A stretch of 64,000 bases of DNA from Deltaproteobacteria bacterium (GCA_020845895.1 JADLEX010000057.1:62001-126000), one strand, 5' to 3'; positions 45,033 through 52,948 are shown, counted from the first letter of the stretch. The notes: generated by a model from the sequence alone, not told the origin. Made by a program: numbers and translations.

Positions 45033-46340
45033 GTGAAAACTTCCGACGACACGCTGGAAGACCTCGCCGCGAGATTTCGGACGTCCGTCCCGGCCGCAAT
45101 CCTGCGCCGCGTGCGCGCGATCGCGACGTGGACGCGCGAAGACGCAGCGCGCTGCGCCCTGGTGGGCGGACCCGTGCGCGATCTGCTGTTGGGTGCGCCG
45201 AACATCGACATCGACCTCGCCGTCGAGACGGACGTTCGCGCCCTCGTCCGTCGCGCCGAACGCGAGTGGGGCTGCGAAGCTCGCTATTACGACGCGTTCG
45301 AGACGGCGACGCTGCTCTTCGAAGACGGTTCGAAGATCGACCTCGCGCGTACCCGCACGGAGACCTACGCGCAGCCCGGCGCACTGCCCGACGTCGAGCC
45401 GGCATCGCTCGACGACGACCTGCGGCGACGCGATTTTACGATCAACGCGATGGCCCTCGTCGTTCGCGGCGATGGATTCGAGCGCCTGCTCGATCCCTTT
45501 GACGGTCGGTCCGATCTCGCACGACGATGGGTTCGGATGCTGCACCGGGCGTCGTTTCTCGACGATCCCACGCGCATCTACCGCGCGGCCCGATTCGCCG
45601 GTCGATTGAATTTTCGCGTCGAGACGAAAACGGCCCGACGGATTCTCTCGGCCGTCGCGGCCTTCGCTCCGGCAAGCGTGAGCGCGGCGCGGCTGGCCCG
45701 CGAGATGCGGCTGATCCTCTCGGAGGCGCACCCCGTTCCGGCGCTATGGCTCGTGCAGCAGTTTCGCGCCGAGCGTTTCGTTTTCCCGAATCTGGACCGT
45801 GATACGAAGCCGCTGCGTCGATTGGCCTGCACGGACGCCTTTGTGAGGCGCTTGGATCACGCACCGCTTCTCGACTTCGTAACGATGCGCGCGGTCGCGC
45901 TGGCCTGGGACTGGCCGGAGGCGGCTGCCGTCGAATGGCTCATCGCGCTCGGCGTTCCGTCCTCCGCGGCGCAACGACTTGCGGCCGATGCCGCTCGCGC
46001 TCCTGAGGTCGTGCGCGAGCTGCTCGCATTTCCGCGACAGCGAAGAGACGAGCGGTTGTTGGCTTTCGACGGTATGCGCGACGAGGCGCTCGCGGTCGTG
46101 GCGTTCTTGTCGAACGAAGTCGTTCGCCATTGCGTGGCGCGGTATTGGGAGATTCGACCCCTGAAGAAAGTCCAATTGACCGGCGACGACCTGCAGGCGA
46201 TGGGAATTCGGCCCGGGCCGGGGATCGGACGGGCGTTGGCGGAGCTGCGACGGGCGGTCTGGCGCGGCGATGCGGGCGCTGATCGCGAGACGCAACACCG
46301 CTGGATGGAAGAGAGCTTGAAAAAACTATCCCAGCGTTGA
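45033..46340 (+). CDS. CCA tRNA nucleotidyltransferase / poly(A) polymerase family
   Basis: Class II nucleotidyltransferase that adds CCA to tRNA 3' ends, or poly(A). The 435-residue protein shows VGGPVRDLL (44-52), the catalytic DxD Asp59 and Asp61 in NIDIDLAVE, RRDFTINAMAL (132-142), and DDPTRIYRAARFAGRLNF. There is no C-terminal CBS or HD domain, so it is a compact form. The start is the GTG at 45033, with GAGGGGG at 45021-45027; a GTG at 45027 is the alternative. It follows xerD by two bases. CCA-adding versus poly(A) activity cannot be decided from sequence. Confidence 0.88.
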   Translation: MKTSDDTLEDLAARFRTSVPAAILRRVRAIATWTREDAARCALVGGPVRDLLLGAPNIDIDLAVETDVRALVRRAEREWGCEARYYDAFETATLLFEDGSKIDLARTRTETYAQPGALPDVEPASLDDDLRRRDFTINAMALVVRGDGFERLLDPFDGRSDLARRWVRMLHRASFLDDPTRIYRAARFAGRLNFRVETKTARRILSAVAAFAPASVSAARLAREMRLILSEAHPVPALWLVQQFRAERFVFPNLDRDTKPLRRLACTDAFVRRLDHAPLLDFVTMRAVALAWDWPEAAAVEWLIALGVPSSAAQRLAADAARAPEVVRELLAFPRQRRDERLLAFDGMRDEALAVVAFLSNEVVRHCVARYWEIRPLKKVQLTGDDLQAMGIRPGPGIGRALAELRRAVWRGDAGADRETQHRWMEESLKKLSQR

Positions 46341-46354
46341 TGCCGATCCGGAAA

Positions 46355-46384
46355 GAACGACCGGGGGCGGACCCCCGGTCGTTC
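46355..46384. terminator. Terminator hairpin between cca and flagellin genes
   Basis: A perfect 13-bp stem (46355-46367 with 46372-46384) closes a CGGA loop. It lies between two converging genes. The T-run is short on the minus strand (TTTCC) and absent on the plus strand, but the stem is very stable. Likely serves the flagellin transcript and possibly both. Confidence 0.75.
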
Positions 46385-46406
46385 ATGTCGTCGATGGAAA
46401 CTCGGT

Positions 46407-47219
46407 TTAGCCGAGCAGCGAGAGGGCGACGGTCGGCGACTGGTTCGCCTGGGACAGAACCGACACACCGGCCTGCTGCAGGATGCTGAACTTGGTCAGG
46501 TTCGCCGTCTCGGCCGCGATATCGACGTCGCGGATACGGGATTCGGCGCCCGTCAGGTTTTCCACCTGGTTTTCGATGTTCGCCACGATCGACTCGAACC
46601 GGTTCTGCAAGGCGCCGAGGGCGGAACGGCGGCTCGACACGGTGCCGATGGCCGTCGTGACCGACGACAGAGCGCTCTGCGCGTTCGTGACGGTGCTGAT
46701 CGAGGTGGTCAGGGTCAGGGCGGCGGAGTCGACGTCCGAAACCGAAATGCTGATCGTCTCGGTCGAGGTGACGCCGATCTGGATCGTCGTGTCGAGGGAG
46801 CCGTCGAGCAGCGAGGTGTCGTTGAACCGCGTGTTGTCCGCGATTCGCGTGATTTCCGTGCGCAGCGCCTGGAATTCCTGATTCAGGAACCCTCGCTCCT
46901 GCGTGCCGACCGTGCCGGTCGCGGCCTGCTCGGCCAGTTCCTTCATGCGGATCAGCGAGCTGCTGATTTCGTTCATCGATCCTTCAGCGGTCTGGATCAA
47001 CGAAATCGCGTCCGAGGCGTTGCGGCCGGCCTGGCTGAGGGCGCGGACGTTGGAACGCAATTTCTCGGAAATCGCGAGACCCGCGGCGTCGTCGCCGGCG
47101 CGGTTGATGCGGAGACCGGAAGACAGGCGCTCGAGGCTTTTCGACAAGCCGCCCTGCGACTTGTTGATGTTGCGCTGAGCGTTCAGAGACGAGACGTTAT
47201 TGGTGATAACGAGACCCAT
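46407..47219 (-). CDS. fliC: Flagellin
   Basis: Flagellin polymerises into the flagellar filament. The 270-residue protein has the conserved N-terminal D0/D1 region (MGLVITNNVSSLNAQRNINK, then LSSGLRINRAGDDAAGLAI) and the C-terminal half (ESRIRDVDIAAETANLTKFS, ending VALSLLG). The variable D2/D3 domains are missing: only about 70 residues of Ser/Thr-rich sequence separate the conserved ends, so the filament subunit is minimal. AAGGAGGA precedes the ATG at 47219. It is transcribed alone from a sigma-28 promoter at 47386-47412. No other flagellar gene is in the window. Confidence 0.95.
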   Translation of the reverse strand: MGLVITNNVSSLNAQRNINKSQGGLSKSLERLSSGLRINRAGDDAAGLAISEKLRSNVRALSQAGRNASDAISLIQTAEGSMNEISSSLIRMKELAEQAATGTVGTQERGFLNQEFQALRTEITRIADNTRFNDTSLLDGSLDTTIQIGVTSTETISISVSDVDSAALTLTTSISTVTNAQSALSSVTTAIGTVSSRRSALGALQNRFESIVANIENQVENLTGAESRIRDVDIAAETANLTKFSILQQAGVSVLSQANQSPTVALSLLG

Positions 47220-47248
47220 GAGAATCCTCCTTGATTCGCGTCCGTGTG

Positions 47249-47269
47249 GGTAACAATCCTTTGTTATCC
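47249..47269 (-). promoter_or_regulatory. CsrA-type hairpin in the flagellin 5' leader
   Basis: On the transcript, TAACAA (47266-47261) pairs with TTGTTA (47256-47251) to present AGGA in the loop; GG/CC extends the stem past a bulged base. The loop and flanks, ACAAAGGATTGT, are close to the CsrA consensus ACARGGAUGU. A second GGA lies in the ribosome binding site (47222-47230). This two-site arrangement matches the way CsrA represses flagellin translation in Bacillus. Inference from sequence; no csrA gene is in the window. Confidence 0.5.
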
Positions 47270-47385
47270 ATTTCGATTTTTAGAGTTGGGTGTCCTTCGT
47301 GGATCCCCAACTTTGCGCCCGGTCAAGGCGTTGATTTTGGCGGTGTTGACCTGGCCGACCCCCCAATTCCGTGTTCGCAGTCTTT

Positions 47386-47412
47386 TTATCGGCCCCGCCG
47401 CACCCGGGCTTA
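47386..47412 (-). promoter_or_regulatory. Sigma-28 (FliA) promoter of flagellin
   Basis: TAAG (47412-47409), 15 bases, and a perfect GCCGATAA (47393-47386) on the minus strand, the class-3 flagellar promoter form. Transcription would begin near 47378, leaving a leader of about 160 bases with at least two hairpins. Confidence 0.85.
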
Positions 47413-47491
47413 AGTTCTTTTTTTGGGATTTCGCGGTCTTGCAGCCGTTCGCCGGCGCCTCCATGATGTCGTCGTTGGGGGTCCAACCGCC

Positions 47492-48271
47492 ATGCTCCAC
47501 GTCACGCGACTCGATGCCGCGACGATGATTGTCGAGATTGGGTCCGTGCGTCTGGTGACCGACCCGGTGTTCGATCCGGTCGGAACCGAGTCCCACTTCG
47601 GTTTCGGGACCCGTTCGCGAAAACTGACGAATCCGCCAATAAAGCCGAATGAAATCGGCCCGATTGACGCGGTACTGCTCTCCCACGATCACCATGCCGA
47701 CAATCTCGACGACGCCGGGCGCACCCTGCTGCCCGGCGCCCGCACCGTCCTGACGACGCACTCAGGGGCCGCCCGGCTACGGGGGAACGCACAGTGATTG
47801 CAGGCTGGGCAACAAATCTTCGTCACGGGTTCCGACGGCTTTCGGGTCCGCGTCACCGCCGCGCCGGCCCGGCATGGACCGCCGTTTTCCCTGCCGTTCG
47901 TCGGACCGGTGATTGGATTTTTTCTCGAATGGGACGGGCAGCGGGACGGCGGGTTGTGGATCTCCGGGGACACGGTGTGGTACGGCGCGCTGGCGTCGTT
48001 TTTCGTCAGGCGAAGGGTCGGAACCGCCATTTTGCACCTCGGCCGGGCGGCGTTTTCTTCCACGGGTCCGATCCGCTACACGATGAACACCCGCGACGCG
48101 ATTCAGGCGACGCACGCCATCGGCGCCGCGCGCATCGTGCCGGTCCACTTCGATGGATTCACGCATTTTTCCGAGGGTCGAAAGGACGTGGAACGAGCCT
48201 TCGCGGTCGCGGGGCTCGCCGACCGATTGCTTTGGCTGCCGCACGCGCAGCGAACGGCCGTCGAATGTTAG
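47492..48271 (+). pseudogene. Metallo-beta-lactamase-fold hydrolase interrupted by an in-frame TGA
   Basis: The frame from the ATG at 47492 runs 101 codons, meets TGA at 47795-47797, and continues in the same frame to 48271 with strong family character, so one gene of 259 codons is split by one base change. The first part holds the metal-binding motif SHDHHADNLD (64-73) and the second the ISGDTVWY and VPVHFDGFTHF segments with the later metal ligands. This matches the HHxDNLD branch of the MBL fold seen in many bacteria. The stop falls where, from memory, relatives have Gly (GNAxGL), so GGA to TGA would explain it. It could be a real nonsense mutation, a sequencing or assembly error, or readthrough. 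Function of the family is not settled. Confidence 0.7.
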
Positions 48272-48283
48272 TCCGGATCGCGG

Positions 48284-50029
48284 TCAGATTCCGCCGAGCA
48301 GGAACATCAGCAGTGCGGCGGCGAGAAAGTGCGAATCGACGACGAGATCGCGCATGACGACCCCCCGCTCAAAGGTCGGCGGATGGGAGATCAGGTAGAC
48401 GAGTTCCCCGAGCGCCCAGGCCCCGAGCGCCCACGCGGATAGCGGGAACAACCCCACCGCCGCAAAGCCCATGAGTCCGACGCCGAGTCCCCCGGCCGCG
48501 TGTAGCAGGTACCGGGCCGTTTTTTTCTCGCCGAGCACGAGCGGCAGCGTCTCACGACCGACGAGCCGGTCCGCGTTCATATCGGTCAGATCCACGACCA
48601 CCGAACGCATCGCGGTGACGACGAAGAGGAATACGAACGCGAGAATCGTTCGCACGAAATCGGGATCTGCGGAGAGGAAGAAGATCGGAAAAATGGACAC
48701 CATCGCCCAGGCCGAGGCGACGAAGAAGTTTTTGCTGGCGGCGATGTCCTTGAGCCGGCGGAAGCCAACGGTTTTCATGAATCGTTTGGGAACGATTTTT
48801 ACGGAGTAGAGCACGCCGATCACGCTCGCGCCGAGAATCAGCAGGAACGGCAACACGCCCATCCACACGCTGATGGCGAGGGCGATCGCACCCGAACCGA
48901 CGCCGATCACCCGCATCAGCTTGCCGTGCTTTTCGTAGAACCGAACGCGGGCCGGGTCGTCGCGGAACTGGTCGAGATTGCGTTCCGTGAACCGGTTGAG
49001 CACGTGCATCGACAGCACGTAGAAGAACGCCAACCAGAAGAACGGCGACGAAAACGGCACGCCCTGAAGCGCCGCGCCCACATAACACAACGCGCCCGCC
49101 GCAAGGCTCGTGAACACGTTGGTGACGACCATCGTGGTCAACGCGAATTTGATCTTGGAGAGTACCGGATTCTTGCTGCGGTCCTCGAGCGTCTTGAGGT
49201 ACGCCATGACGCGGTCGATGCTCCACGCGGGCGTGGACGCGCCGGCGGTGACGCCGATCTTCGCGTAAGGCGTGAAGTCCACGCCCATGAGCTCGTCCTC
49301 GCTCTCGACGTGCCACGTCGGCAGGCGGAACTCCTCGGCGGCGATCTGCGCGAGGCGCGTCGTGTTGCCCGAGTTCTTTCCGCCGATGACGATCATCGCC
49401 TCGACCTCGCGGCACAGTTCCAGAATGTCGTCCTGCCGCTCGATCGTCGCGTCGCACATCGTGTCCTTCACGATGACCTCGGGAAACTCCTGACGGGCGA
49501 GCGCCATCGTCCGGTTCCACTCGGCGACGTTGGTCGTCGTCTGCGTGACGAGGATGATCCGCTCGTGCCCCATTTCTTTCACGCGGTAAAGATCCTCCGC
49601 CTTGTCGATGATGATCGAGTTGCCTTCGCCCGCGAACCCGATGAGGCCCTGCACCTCGGGGTGGTGGGGCTCGCCGTAAATCACGACGAAGTGGCCCTTG
49701 CGCTTGTAGACATCGACGAGCTTCTGGACCTTCACCACCACGGGGCAAGTCTGATCGAAGATCTTCTCGGCGCGGGTCTCGAGTTCGGCGCGGACCTGGG
49801 GCGAAACGCCGTGCGTGCGAATGATGGCGACACCGCCGCTGATCTCCTCGACGGTCTTCGCGACACCGATATCGCGGTGCTTGAGCAGGTCGATGACCTG
49901 CGGATTGTGGACGAGTGGACCGAGCGTGGTGACCTTCGTTCCGGGCGGAACGTCCACCTCGAGGGTCTTATTCAGGGCTCGCCTGACGCCCCAGCAGAAT
50001 CCGGCCGTTTTGGCCAGAACGAATTCCAT
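48284..50029 (-). CDS. ispH: IspH-UbiA fusion: HMBPP reductase joined to a prenyltransferase
   Basis: The 581-residue protein is two domains. Residues 1-285 are IspH, the last MEP-pathway enzyme, which turns HMBPP into IPP and DMAPP with an iron-sulfur cluster. Its ligands are Cys12 (GFCWGV), Cys95 (TCPVV) and Cys192 (MCDAT), with the conserved His41 and the HPEVQG motif near 123. Residues 290-581 are a UbiA-type membrane prenyltransferase with about eight helices. The first Asp-rich motif is altered (NRFTERNLD, 345-353, where NDxxD is expected) and the second is intact (DLTDMNAD, 480-487, followed by GRETLPLVLG). The fusion places isoprenoid synthesis and use at one membrane site. It follows lgt by 18 bases. 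Confidence 0.9.
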   Translation of the reverse strand: MEFVLAKTAGFCWGVRRALNKTLEVDVPPGTKVTTLGPLVHNPQVIDLLKHRDIGVAKTVEEISGGVAIIRTHGVSPQVRAELETRAEKIFDQTCPVVVKVQKLVDVYKRKGHFVVIYGEPHHPEVQGLIGFAGEGNSIIIDKAEDLYRVKEMGHERIILVTQTTTNVAEWNRTMALARQEFPEVIVKDTMCDATIERQDDILELCREVEAMIVIGGKNSGNTTRLAQIAAEEFRLPTWHVESEDELMGVDFTPYAKIGVTAGASTPAWSIDRVMAYLKTLEDRSKNPVLSKIKFALTTMVVTNVFTSLAAGALCYVGAALQGVPFSSPFFWLAFFYVLSMHVLNRFTERNLDQFRDDPARVRFYEKHGKLMRVIGVGSGAIALAISVWMGVLPFLLILGASVIGVLYSVKIVPKRFMKTVGFRRLKDIAASKNFFVASAWAMVSIFPIFFLSADPDFVRTILAFVFLFVVTAMRSVVVDLTDMNADRLVGRETLPLVLGEKKTARYLLHAAGGLGVGLMGFAAVGLFPLSAWALGAWALGELVYLISHPPTFERGVVMRDLVVDSHFLAAALLMFLLGGI

Positions 50030-50047
50030 CTCGCCGCTCCCGCGCGG

Positions 50048-50890
50048 TCAGCGCTTCGAAAATGCCTTCAGCGGCGGCGGTTCGCATACGTCCGCGCGCT
50101 TCAGCTTTCCGGCGGATACTAGGGCTTTTCTCCGGCGGACGATTATGGCGAGGATCATAGCGGCGGTCACGAGGGCGACGCTGATCCACTGGCTTGTGGT
50201 GAGAAACCCGTATCGTCCCCGGGCGGCGTCGCCGCGCACGAGCTCGATCAGGAACCGACCGACCCCGTAAAACATGAGTTGCAGCGCGAAGAGCTCACCG
50301 TAAAACCGATTCTTCTTTCGGTCGCGATACGCGACCATCACGCCGAACATCAGCAACCCCCAAAACGCCTCGTAGAGCTGCGTCGGGTGGACCGGCACCT
50401 CGCCGAAAGCTTTATGGGCTCGTGCGCCGACGGGATAGACCACACCCCAAGGCATGTCCGTCGGCGCGCCGTAGCAGCACCCCGCCATGAAACATGCCAG
50501 CGACCGGTGGACGAGCAGACCCAGTCCGAAATAGGTCGAGGCGATGTCCTGCATCGGCAGGATGGGGTGTCGTTTGTAGGCGAGGTATCCCCAACTTCCC
50601 GCGACGGCCCCGAGGTAACCGCCGTAAAGCACGACGCCGGTGTTGGCGATGAAAATGCGCTTGGGATCCTCGATGTACCAGCCGGTGTTGACGATCACGT
50701 CCAGCAGGCGCGATCCGACGAGCACACCGAAAAGCGTCCAGATGAACGCCTTGAGTGCGATCTCCTCGGAAAATCCCTCCTTTTTTGCCCGCCGGACCGT
50801 GAGGAAGATCCCGAGAAGCAGCGAGAGCGGATAGAAGACTTGGTAGAAGTGGATCTCTTTTCCGCCGATGGTCAGGAGAATGGGGTGCAT
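50048..50890 (-). CDS. lgt: Prolipoprotein diacylglyceryl transferase Lgt
   Basis: Lgt transfers a diacylglyceryl group from phosphatidylglycerol to the lipobox Cys, the first step for the several lipoproteins here. The 280-residue polytopic protein starts at the ATG at 50890; earlier in-frame codons add no helix. Signatures are HPILLTIG, IANTGVVLYGGYLGA (about 82-96), the segment RSLACFMAGCCYG (128-140), and HPTQLYEAFWGLLMF. The family's GRxxNF loop is replaced by the CFMAGCCYG type common in Gram-positives and deltaproteobacteria. It is first of a two-gene operon with ispH-ubiA. Confidence 0.92.
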   Translation of the reverse strand: MHPILLTIGGKEIHFYQVFYPLSLLLGIFLTVRRAKKEGFSEEIALKAFIWTLFGVLVGSRLLDVIVNTGWYIEDPKRIFIANTGVVLYGGYLGAVAGSWGYLAYKRHPILPMQDIASTYFGLGLLVHRSLACFMAGCCYGAPTDMPWGVVYPVGARAHKAFGEVPVHPTQLYEAFWGLLMFGVMVAYRDRKKNRFYGELFALQLMFYGVGRFLIELVRGDAARGRYGFLTTSQWISVALVTAAMILAIIVRRRKALVSAGKLKRADVCEPPPLKAFSKR

Positions 50891-51216
50891 GCGCCTGTGT
50901 GCTCCCGGTGAAATGCGCCCGTGAAAGGCGCGCACGCTGCTTAACGCAATCACCTCGATCCGTCAAAGGCGTCGCGATGGCCGGGAATTCGGGCGGATCT
51001 CGACCTTGTCGCCTTGTCATCCAAACGGCCATTTCGGCACAGGAAATGACGGTATTCGCGACGGAAAAAATCTCAAAAAAACTGAATTTACATAGTTTTT
51101 TCATATAGTTATCTTGCATCCCTGTGTGTCGGGCGGGAAAAAAGAATTTGACACTCTGGAGTTCGACCACTAGAATCCGCGCTGGTTTCGGCACCTACCT
51201 CAGGAGGGTTTTTATC
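50891..51216. other. Divergent intergenic region between lgt and the 51217 lipoprotein gene
   Basis: No gene is seen in these 326 bases. On the minus strand TTGACG (50966-50961) with a weak TTAAGC box may serve lgt. On the plus strand a strong promoter (51148-51176) serves the lipoprotein. Between them is an A+T-rich block with a perfect 8-bp inverted repeat (AAAAAACT at 51076-51083, AGTTTTTT at 51094-51101). It could insulate the two promoters, acting as a weak two-way terminator, or bind a regulator. Confidence 0.55.
51148..51176 (+). promoter_or_regulatory. Promoter of the 51217 lipoprotein gene
   Basis: Perfect TTGACA (51148-51153), 17 bases, TAGAAT (51171-51176). Start near 51183; leader about 34 bases with AGGAGGG before the ATG. 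The strongest sigma-70-type match in the window. Confidence 0.75.
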
Positions 51217-52671
51217 ATGCTTCGTTGGCAATGGACCTTGGCGCTCGTCGTGATGCTGGCGGCGAGCCTTTCCGTGACCGCTTGCGGCGGCGGCGATGAC
51301 GACGACGATGGCGGCGACGACGACGACACCATGACGGACGACGACACCACCGATGACGACACCACCGATGACGACACCACCGATGACGACACCACCGACG
51401 ACGACACCACCGACGACGACGACACCACCGACGACGACACGACCGACGACGATACCACCGACGACGACACCGACGACGACGAAGTCTTTTTGATCGACTT
51501 CGAGGATTACGCGGTCGGCGACCTCGGCGCCCCTTGGGACGTGTTGGTCAGCGGCGCCTCGACCCATGAAGTCGCGGCCCTGGTCAAAGACGGCTCCGGT
51601 AAAGCGCTGTTCCAGGACGGCGGCGTTGCGGAGCAGATCGACGGCTACGCGCTCGTTGAATACCAATTTCCCGATATCGACGAGGACTGCACGATCTCGT
51701 TCGACGTGAAACCGGTCGACAACAATGCCGACTGGGGCTTCCGCGTTCTGCAGAATTACGAAGATTTGGCTCTCACCGAGTCGCAGCTTGTCATCGAGGA
51801 CGGCGCGGTCAAGGCTTTTGACGCGACGACCTTCACGACCACCGACTGCGCCGCTTCGGTGGCAGGGGCGGACTGGACCAACGTGGCGCTGGTGTTCGAC
51901 TTCGCGGGCGGCACCTACTCGGTGGAGATCGACGGTACGCCGACCGATTGCGAAGACTTCGCGATGATTTACGCCGACGGCACGCCGCTGGGCTTCGTCC
52001 AGTTCATCGACTGGAGCGACCAGGGATACGTCGGCGACTTCCAGATTGACAACATCTTGGGCGAAGACACCACGCCCGCTACGTTGTTCTCGGTCGACTT
52101 CGAATCTTACAGCGTCGGACCGCTGACCACGCCGTGGTTCACCTCATATGGCGGCGGCGGAACGGCGGACATCGTCAGCCTCGTGGCCGGCGACGGCGCG
52201 GGCAAGGTGCTGGAGATCGACGGAGTCGACACGACGCCGGCGGATTACGTCCTCTCTACCTACCAATTTACCGACGTTTCCGATGACCTCGACATCAGCT
52301 TCGACGTCATGCTCGTCGATTCCAACGCCGACTTCGGATTCCGGACCTACCAGAATTATCTGGGGTACCCCGCACCCGAAACTCAGATCGAAGTGGAGAA
52401 CGAGACCCTCAGTGCCCAGGACTTCACGGGGGCGGTGCTGGTCGAGTGCGGCGATCTGTTGTCCGGCGCCTGGCACAACGTCAAGGTCCACCACGATTTC
52501 GCCGGAGGCACCTACTCGGTGCTGATCGATGAAACCGCCACGGATTGCACGGACATCGGCATGTATTGGGGCGACGGGACTCCGTTCGGCTACATCCAGG
52601 TCATCGACTGGGGCGACGTGGATTTGGGCGGAGACGTCTGGTTCGACAACTTCCTCGGCGTGATCCCCTGA
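51217..52671 (+). CDS. Lipoprotein with two tandem LamG-like domains and an Asp/Thr repeat spacer
   Basis: The 484-residue protein starts at the ATG at 51217, eight bases after CAGGAGGG. The lipobox is SVTAC (Cys23). Residues 27-89 are a spacer of repeated DDDTT units. Two related domains of about 195 residues follow (89-287 and 289-484); each begins with a D/V-D-F-E-x-Y/S-x-V-G element and has aligned blocks such as ISFDV, DFAGGTYSV and DWxD. The copies are diverged but clearly one duplication. The pattern is like concanavalin/LamG-type beta-sandwich domains. It is monocistronic with a strong promoter and terminator. Likely an abundant surface protein, perhaps carbohydrate-binding; no catalytic residues are visible. 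Confidence 0.8.
   Translation: MLRWQWTLALVVMLAASLSVTACGGGDDDDDGGDDDDTMTDDDTTDDDTTDDDTTDDDTTDDDTTDDDDTTDDDTTDDDTTDDDTDDDEVFLIDFEDYAVGDLGAPWDVLVSGASTHEVAALVKDGSGKALFQDGGVAEQIDGYALVEYQFPDIDEDCTISFDVKPVDNNADWGFRVLQNYEDLALTESQLVIEDGAVKAFDATTFTTTDCAASVAGADWTNVALVFDFAGGTYSVEIDGTPTDCEDFAMIYADGTPLGFVQFIDWSDQGYVGDFQIDNILGEDTTPATLFSVDFESYSVGPLTTPWFTSYGGGGTADIVSLVAGDGAGKVLEIDGVDTTPADYVLSTYQFTDVSDDLDISFDVMLVDSNADFGFRTYQNYLGYPAPETQIEVENETLSAQDFTGAVLVECGDLLSGAWHNVKVHHDFAGGTYSVLIDETATDCTDIGMYWGDGTPFGYIQVIDWGDVDLGGDVWFDNFLGVIP
51337..51481 (+). repeat. 15-bp tandem repeat encoding the Asp/Thr spacer
   Basis: The unit GATGACGACACCACC occurs in three exact head-to-tail copies at 51352-51396, flanked on both sides by diverged copies with GAC for GAT and single-codon changes. 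Every unit is a multiple of three bases, so gain or loss of units would change spacer length without breaking the frame. Confidence 0.85.
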
Positions 52672-52696
52672 AAGGCAATTTGACGGACTCTCGGAA

Positions 52697-52726
52697 GGGC
52701 GCGAGCGATCGCGCCCTTTCTCTTTT
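52697..52726 (+). terminator. Terminator of the 51217 lipoprotein gene
   Basis: An 8-bp perfect G+C stem (52697-52704 with 52709-52716), GCGA loop, then TTTCTCTTTT. It is 25 bases after the TGA at 52671 and before the ribosome binding site of the next small gene. Confidence 0.85.
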
Positions 52727-52738
52727 CGGAGGTCAACG

Positions 52739-52948
52739 GTGGACGGGCTCTACGAAACGCACGACCGGTCGATGGACACCGAGCTGAAATTCTGCCCGAT
52801 GATCCGCGAACGATGCCGGGGGGCCGAATGCCAGTGGTGGGTCCTCGACTTCGTGGAGGACAAACAGACGTATCGCGCGGACTGCGCCGTGACGCTCGCG
52901 GCGAAAGGACTGACCGACGAAAGCCTTCTGAGGCTCGCGCGAAGGTGA
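52739..52948 (+). CDS. Small Cys-containing protein
   Basis: The 69-residue protein starts with GTG at 52739 behind CGGAGG at six bases. Four Cys are spaced C19-x6-C26-x4-C31-x17-C49, in FCPMIRERCRGAECQWW and YRADCAVTLAAKG. The set looks like a metal or Fe-S site. Similar small proteins with the pattern CPxxxxxCxxxxCxWW...C-A-V occur in many anaerobes, from memory, without known function. It lies after the terminator of the lipoprotein gene, so it needs its own promoter or readthrough. Probably real because of the ribosome binding site and Cys pattern. Confidence 0.6.
   Translation: MDGLYETHDRSMDTELKFCPMIRERCRGAECQWWVLDFVEDKQTYRADCAVTLAAKGLTDESLLRLARR

Noticed and set aside
47795-47797. TGA as a selenocysteine codon
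   Set aside because: The position is not a catalytic Cys site in the fold, and no clear stem-loop of the needed type directly follows. A base change is simpler.
51337-51481. CRISPR array
   Set aside because: Units are head-to-tail without spacers and encode an in-frame Asp/Thr tract.
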